From NCBI GenBank assembly GCA_039621445.1, contig CP154954.1:49827847-49891846 (forward strand): DNA of 64,000 nucleotides, given 5' to 3'. This DNA is from Euglena gracilis. Its lineage: Eukaryota; Euglenida; Euglenophyceae; Euglenales. How positions within the stretch are numbered: position 1 is the stretch's first letter; each line of letters opens with the position of its first letter. A program made the translations under genes and the position numbers. Below are positions 59,016 to 64,000 of the stretch, piece by piece. The notes under the pieces are model-generated. The model did no database searches, was not told the DNA's origin, and saw only the letters and a program-made list of their open reading frames with translations.

Positions 59016-59445
59016 CAGGGGGGGGGAAATGCGCTCGCCCGGCCTCGGAAAAAATGCGCAAAAAAATGCGCAAAAAATACGCAAAATCCGAGAAAAAATG
59101 CGCAAAAATCGCGAAAATGCAAAAATTACCCAAAAACATGCAAAAATGGCACCAAATTTGAAGAAATTATGTAGAATAATGAGGAAAATATAAGTTTCAA
59201 AAAAAGTCGAAAATTTCAAATTTTTGCAAAAAAAATTGCAAAAATGGTCAAAAAATGCGAAAATTTTGGAAAATCACGAAAAAATGTGCCAAAAAGCAAA
59301 AAAAAATGCACTGAAAAAAATGAAAAAAATGCGCAAAAAATGCGAAAAAATGCGCAAAAATGCGCATTTTTGGAAAATTTGAAAAAATGCGCAAAAAAAT
59401 GCGCAAAAATGCAAAAAAAATGCGAAACGCATTTCCCCCCCCCTG
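59016..59445. mobile_element. CAGGGGG...AAATGCG element, 7-bp TSD CTGCTCA
   Basis: 430 bp. Same ends and AAAATGCGCAAAA body as 3032-3437. CTGCTCA repeated exactly (59009-59015 and 59446-59452). Confidence 0.9.
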
Positions 59446-59462
59446 CTGCTCAGATATGCTTA

Positions 59463-59823
59463 CCCCCCCCCTATGTCCAATGACCGGTAACCTCTGTCCT
59501 CTGACCGGGGGGGGGGGGGTGGTCGTTGGACATGGGGTCAAAAGAAAGTTGGTGGGTACCCAGGTCCCTACCCACCCAAAAATGCCCAAATTTTCCCTTC
59601 CGGCGCTTCGCGGCGAAAATTTTGGGCAATTTTGACAAATTTTTGTCCAAAAAGTGTCAAAAATGGCACTTTGGCCAAATTTTTGTCCAATTTTTGGGCA
59701 AAATTTTTTGTCCCGGCGCTTCACGCTGGGACCAAAAATTTGGTCAAACCTCTGAAAAGGTGTCCTCTGACCGGGGGGGGGGGGTGGTCATTGGACATAG
59801 GGGGGTCGTTGGACATGGGGGGG
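59463..59823. mobile_element. TA-flanked TATGTCC-family element
   Basis: Left C-run and CTATGTCCAATGACC, right GGACATAGGGG and GGACATGGGGGGG; TA at 59461-59462 and 59824-59825. Body like 28134-28546, including a CCGGCGCTTCGCGGCG hairpin. Confidence 0.75.
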
Positions 59824-59825
59824 TA

Positions 59826-60767
59826 CCACATGTGTACAAACCATTTTGGACACTTTTTGGCACTTTTTATTTTGGGTCCCCCTGACGACAGCTTCATGCC
59901 CGAACCGGCGTCCCAGACGTCGGGTCCGGCGTGAAGCCGGAGCCCCCAGACACGATAACACCATGGTGGAGGATGGGGATCCAATCAATTTTTTTTGGCC
60001 TCCTCAATCACATGTGAGCCACAAATTTTTTTATGGTGTCTACAAATGAACCACAACAAACTTTTTGCTGTCCACACGTGAAATTTTTGTTGCCCACAGT
60101 GAACCACAAAATGACCACCCCCCCCCCCTGGGCGGCCCCGGCCAGGATTGAAGGTAAAGCCGGAGGGCCAACCTTAGGGGGGTCAAGTTTGCATGTTAAA
60201 AATTTCAGCGGCCATGCACAAAAGGCCAACGGCCAATTTTAGGGGGGCCAAGTTTGCATGTAAGAAGGAGGGGGCCAAGCGCCCGGGGGGCGGGGTACCT
60301 TGGTGTTTCACTCTAAATGAATGTCTGGGGGGTACTCATGCGCTGTTACCCCTGGCTGTTGCAGGGGGTTGGACAAAAGCACCCAAAAATATACAGAAAA
60401 AATGAACATGCATCAAAAAATGCATGGAAGTTCCTTGGACCGCCACTCCAGCGAACTTCTTCCTACAAGGAAAATTTGTTTCCATCATGCTGTGCATTTT
60501 TGGGAAATATTTTTCCGCCACCAAAATATAATCAGCAAAAGCGTGCCTTGCCTTGTCTTGTCTTCCAAACTTTTTCAAAAAATTCCAAAAAAAGCAAAGA
60601 AAAGAAAATGGCATACCAAACCAAAAGAACTACCAACCCCCCCACCCTGGCAAACTGTCACCTGACAGGTCAGCTGGTACCGGGGACCTTGACAATTTCC
60701 ACACCAACAGGTTGGATGGTAATTGGGACCAGGGTTCGATATGGGGGGGGGGGTCGCTGAGCTCTTA
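59826..60767. other. No gene; repeat fragments
   Basis: GTCCACA..TGAACCACAA units at 60010-60120; GGCCAA(G)TTTGCATGT units at 60165-60275 that also occur near 12990 and 57200; and at 60633-60752 a decayed GGCAAACTGTCACCTGACAGG element. Confidence 0.4.
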
Positions 60768-61692
60768 TCCCTTTAGAGTAAGAGCGAAGCGTACCACCGG
60801 GGAAAAGGGGGGGTCGGACCCCCCCCCTCCCCCTCCGCCCCCCCCCTGGGTCGGGGCCACCTCGGGAACTGGCGGATTATCACCATGATCCCGGCCCGGT
60901 TCCCGGAATTTTTTTTTTCAGTCGCAAGCGAGTGGATTCCTAGTTTCCGAATCACCCTGGGTTGATCCTCAACTCCCCGCCAGGCCCGAGTTATTCACGC
61001 GCAAAGGGGTCCAAACTGGGTAGGATTGGCCCGCCCCCCGGATGAGCCCCCACCCTTTGGACTCATTTCTCACCCATTTGCACCCATTTCGGGCCCAAAA
61101 ATCGATATTTTCAAAATATCTTGAAAATGATGCAAAATCAAAGGAAATGTTCGGAGACCTACTTTGAAGCCCTTGGAACGCCCCATCTGCCGGTATTTTG
61201 ATTTCCCCGCATCTCTCCGCCTAGTCCGAGATACGACCGTTTCGGCCAATTTGGGACATTTTGTACACTTTTTCCACTGTCAGACTCGGTGTTTTTTGAG
61301 CCGAAAATGAGCGTTTTTCGACACCCGGCGCCCCCGCCCCGTTTTTGGCCTGAAACCCATGGAATTTGGGTCAAGAAACAGGTCAAAAAATTCGAAAATA
61401 ATTCAATAAAACGGGTGAGGGGTGTAGGGGGGGGGGGTCGTTTAGAGTAAGAGCGAAGCTTACCCCTGGGGAAAGGGGCCCCCGCCCTCCCCAGCCCCCC
61501 GGGTCGGGGCCACCAGGAGAACCGGCGGATCATTACCATGATCCCAGGCCCGTTGCCGGAATTTTTTTTCAGTTGCCTGCGACTGGATTTCTAGTTTCAT
61601 AGAATCACCTCCGTTTGACCCCCAACTCGCCCGAGTTCAGCCGCGAAGGAGTCCAAACTGTGTAGGATTGGCCCGCCCCCCTGGAGGAGCCC
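60768..61692. repeat. Direct repeats of about 260 bp (60768-61045 and 61435-61692)
   Basis: Both begin TTTAGAGTAAGAGCGAAGC, contain GGGTCGGGGCCACC, ATTACCATGATCCC and GGGTCCAAACTG-like segments, and end GGATTGGCCCGCCCCCC. About 390 bp of unique, non-coding DNA lies between. The layout recalls a very small LTR element, but no primer-binding site, ORF or TSD was found. Confidence 0.6.
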
Positions 61693-63593
61693 CCCCCCAG
61701 ACCCTGACAGGGACCCTGACAGTTTCCCGGGCAGCACTCTGACAGAATCTCGAGCATGATGGTTTCCCGGGGGGGGGGGTAAACAAAAGGTGCCAAAGGC
61801 ACTGGGCAAATTTGCATAGTTGCAGGGTTGTTTGTCACATTGCACCACCTTGAATGCTCAAAAAAATGGAGCATGAATCTTCAGAATAGCAATTTAGAGA
61901 GCAAAATGTGCAAAAAAAATGTTGAATTTCCCAAGATTCTCTTCAACAAATACCTTTTCTACAATTTGGATTCTGCAAAACTGCAAATGATGCTTCTTCC
62001 ACATGCTCCCTGGCTACTGCAACGGTTGACAAGGGTGTTAAAGATGACGGAATGCAACACAGGGACCCCAAGCAGGCACCCTCTCAGCAACACGAGGATT
62101 GGTGTTGGCAAGAGGCCGATAGGGATAAGAGTCCGACCACTGAACCACAGTGGCACGGCTGACACGGCCAGCCCAAAGAGTTGACCGTCTCCAAAAGAGA
62201 CAAACAAACATCCAGCAACAGGATGAGCAGAACATTTCGTTGTTGTGCCAAGGGATCAAGAAATGCTGGAGGCTCAACGACGTGTCCCATTCATCCCAAT
62301 GCAATGATGGATTGCCTGATCTTTCATGGATAACGGCATCCACCTCCAATAACTGGAAGATTTGGGCCGGCTGGCAATTTTATTTTGAAACATTCGGACG
62401 CTTTTGCTGCCTTGACTGCTTTTGGTCACAATCGTTTGACCAAGATTTCCGCCATTTCATAATTTTGGCCATGGTTAGTCATTTTCGGTCACTATTAATA
62501 TCACTCCCGGCCACTCTTGCGTGCTTTATGCTGTTTTTGAGTGTTGTTGGTCTCTTCACCAACTTTTGGCCGCTTTTGCTGCTTTCGACTGCTTTTTGGC
62601 CTTTTTGCTGACGGTGTGGCCACTTTTGCTGCTTCCAGCTTGTTGCACACAGGGTTGTTGCAGACGACATGGATCTGTAGCATCACAACTGCTGGCGATG
62701 TTGTCAACACATGAATCTCTGGTACATAAATATTAACTCTGAGAATAGAAAAAAAAACATCTGGGAAATAATACATTGGCGTTGGAAATGGTTGAATGTC
62801 ATGAAAACTGCCCACATGCACCATTCCTTTAATACAATACCATCCAGAAAATAATTTCAACGAGATGTTGCCAATGCCAAGCTTCTTTTGATCTCTAATT
62901 AATTCTGCATGAAAAAAAAACAGGAAAACTTGACAACGTTTTGATTTTTTGGACTATCTCACGGTGATATTGATGGTGATCTCAATGGTGATATTACATC
63001 CTTCCATCCAGAGTGGTGGGGTATCTGGCAAGAAGATAACAACGACAAACAACAAATAAACAAATCCCAAATGCGTATAGCACATTGCCCCCCACCCAGG
63101 TTCTGAGCACTAGTATGGCTGGAATAATGCCAGCTCAATGCAGACCCTATGAAGGGGGGGGGTTGAAAAATTTGGGATACCAGCTGGCCAGGGTATTATT
63201 TAAGCCTGAAAACCCTTAAAAACCCTTAAAAACCATTGTAAAAGTTTTGGCCAAAATGCCCAAAAAACCTTTAAAAAAGTAAAGGGGGTAGGTTCAAAAA
63301 CCACTCGATGCTGCCAGCAGATGTCCCTGTCACATCCTGAACGGCAGAAGGCACCGTTGGATACTGAACACCAAGCAAATTGGACAGAGGCGCAGCGACT
63401 TGGAAAGCGAATGGGGCAGAAATGCTCGCATGGGTGCCTGTGGGCGTCACATTTTCAACACTCAGGGTCTGAGGGTGCTTGTACAGCTACCGCCAGCGGG
63501 GGTTCTTTTTATTTGATTCAAAAACAACACTTTTCCATCGCACAGGCCCGTCTAATTAATAATAATAAAAAACGAAACCAAGCCGGAAAAACC
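61693..63593. other. No gene recognised
   Basis: 61693-61779 holds TGACAG-type units ending in a G-run and TA (61780), a fragment of the 54202 family. 62440-62640 has TTTTGGCC/GGCCA runs like the hAT derivative interiors. Frames of 80-120 codons at 61828-62349 are unrecognised. Confidence 0.4.
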
Positions 63594-63595
63594 TA

Positions 63596-63711
63596 CCCGC
63601 CCCCCCGGGCAATTGTCGTGCGACAAATCGGGCAGCACGGAGGGGGGTGACAATTTCCAGGGGGGTGACAATTGCCTGGGGGTGTCAATTATCAGGGGGG
63701 GGGGGGGCGGG
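63596..63711. mobile_element. TA-flanked GGGCAATTGTC element
   Basis: 116 bp. CCCGCCCCCCCGGGCAATTGTC at left, inverted GACAATTGCCTGGGG and a G-run with GCGGG at right; TA at 63594-63595 and 63712-63713. A relative of 54202-54321 in plan but with its own core motif. Confidence 0.7.
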
Positions 63712-63713
63712 TA

Positions 63714-64000
63714 AAAAGAAATCCGAGGAAGGATGCAGGCAGGAGCGCAATAAAAAATGCCTTGGTTGGAAATTGGTCATCCGAGACCAGCCGCAGCCGC
63801 CCCAATTGCAACCACGCAAGGCCAAACCGTGGCTGCCAGTGAGGCCGGCCACGGTCGGCTTCAGCCAGACGGGAAAGCAGGAGGGCGAGCTCACCGCTTG
63901 CAATCGATGGGAAATTGGGGAATGCAGGGTGACGGCATCGAACGCGCCTGGGGAGTTTCCAAGCCGCTGCAGTGGTTGAAGAAGAGGAAGAAGAAGAAAA
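63714..64000. other. Window end, GC-rich, no gene called
   Basis: A moderately GC-rich stretch 63780-63960 is open on both strands without a motif and is not similar to the zinc-finger exons. Confidence 0.3.

Noticed and set aside
62080-62180. tRNA-like or SINE A box (minus-strand TGGTTCAGTGG)
   Set aside because: No matching B box at the right distance and no other copies seen.

Overview
The window looks like nuclear DNA of an intron-rich, repeat-rich eukaryote, most consistent with a dinoflagellate. One small gene family is repeated five times head-to-tail on the minus strand, about 11-15 kb apart. The same intron begins with GT, GC or GA in different copies, and mobile elements take up much of the rest. 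The lineage call is an inference: no spliced leader, rRNA or other marker is present, and any lineage with hAT-like intron-generating elements is an alternative. All coordinates were read by eye and may be off by a few bases.

Genes. Five CCCH zinc-finger copies lie at 39-899 (copy 1, runs off the window), 8011-11492 (copy 2), 23618-26737 (copy 3), 37136-40530 (copy 4) and 46681-51834 (copy 5). Exons of copies 2-5 join in frame to proteins of about 217-230 residues: two muscleblind-type C3H fingers, a Pro/Ala-rich middle, an acidic helix, and a conserved end reading [11 protein letters not shown]-stop or close to it. No other gene is convincing. A GC-rich block recurs once in three of the spacers and may be an extra exon or a regulatory element.

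Mobile elements. Four classes can be told apart by terminal inverted repeats (TIRs) and target-site duplications (TSDs). (1) hAT-like elements with TIRs starting CAG or CAA and 8-bp TSDs: 1089-1373, 8963-9170, 11969-13402, 16295-16710, 16916-18810, 27776-28560, 31369-32359, 31696-32224, 39093-40195, 48360-48773, 56868-57105. (2) CAGGG-ended elements, mostly with 7-bp TSDs: 3032-3437, 5488-5992, 13620-14470, 35429-36379, 50753-51400, 59016-59445. (3) Elements ending in poly-C and poly-G, flanked by TA and often nested in other elements. (4) A small family with TIR CCATTGCT that splits zinc-finger gene exons. The element at 16916-18810 keeps the hAT C-terminal dimerisation motif on its minus strand and is a candidate relative of a transposase source.

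How it fits together. Comparing the five gene copies shows introns arising from transposons. The third intron of copy 5 is a complete element plus one copy of its 8-bp TSD, the AG acceptor lies within the TSD, and copies 2 and 3 have the empty site. In copy 3 another element splits the second zinc finger. Two homologous modules, at about 1034-1488 and 56747-57165, each carry an insertion where the other has the empty site.

The remaining sequence is microsatellites (CATA, AC, GT, TC, TA), subterminal satellites, long poly-G/poly-C runs and anonymous unique DNA.
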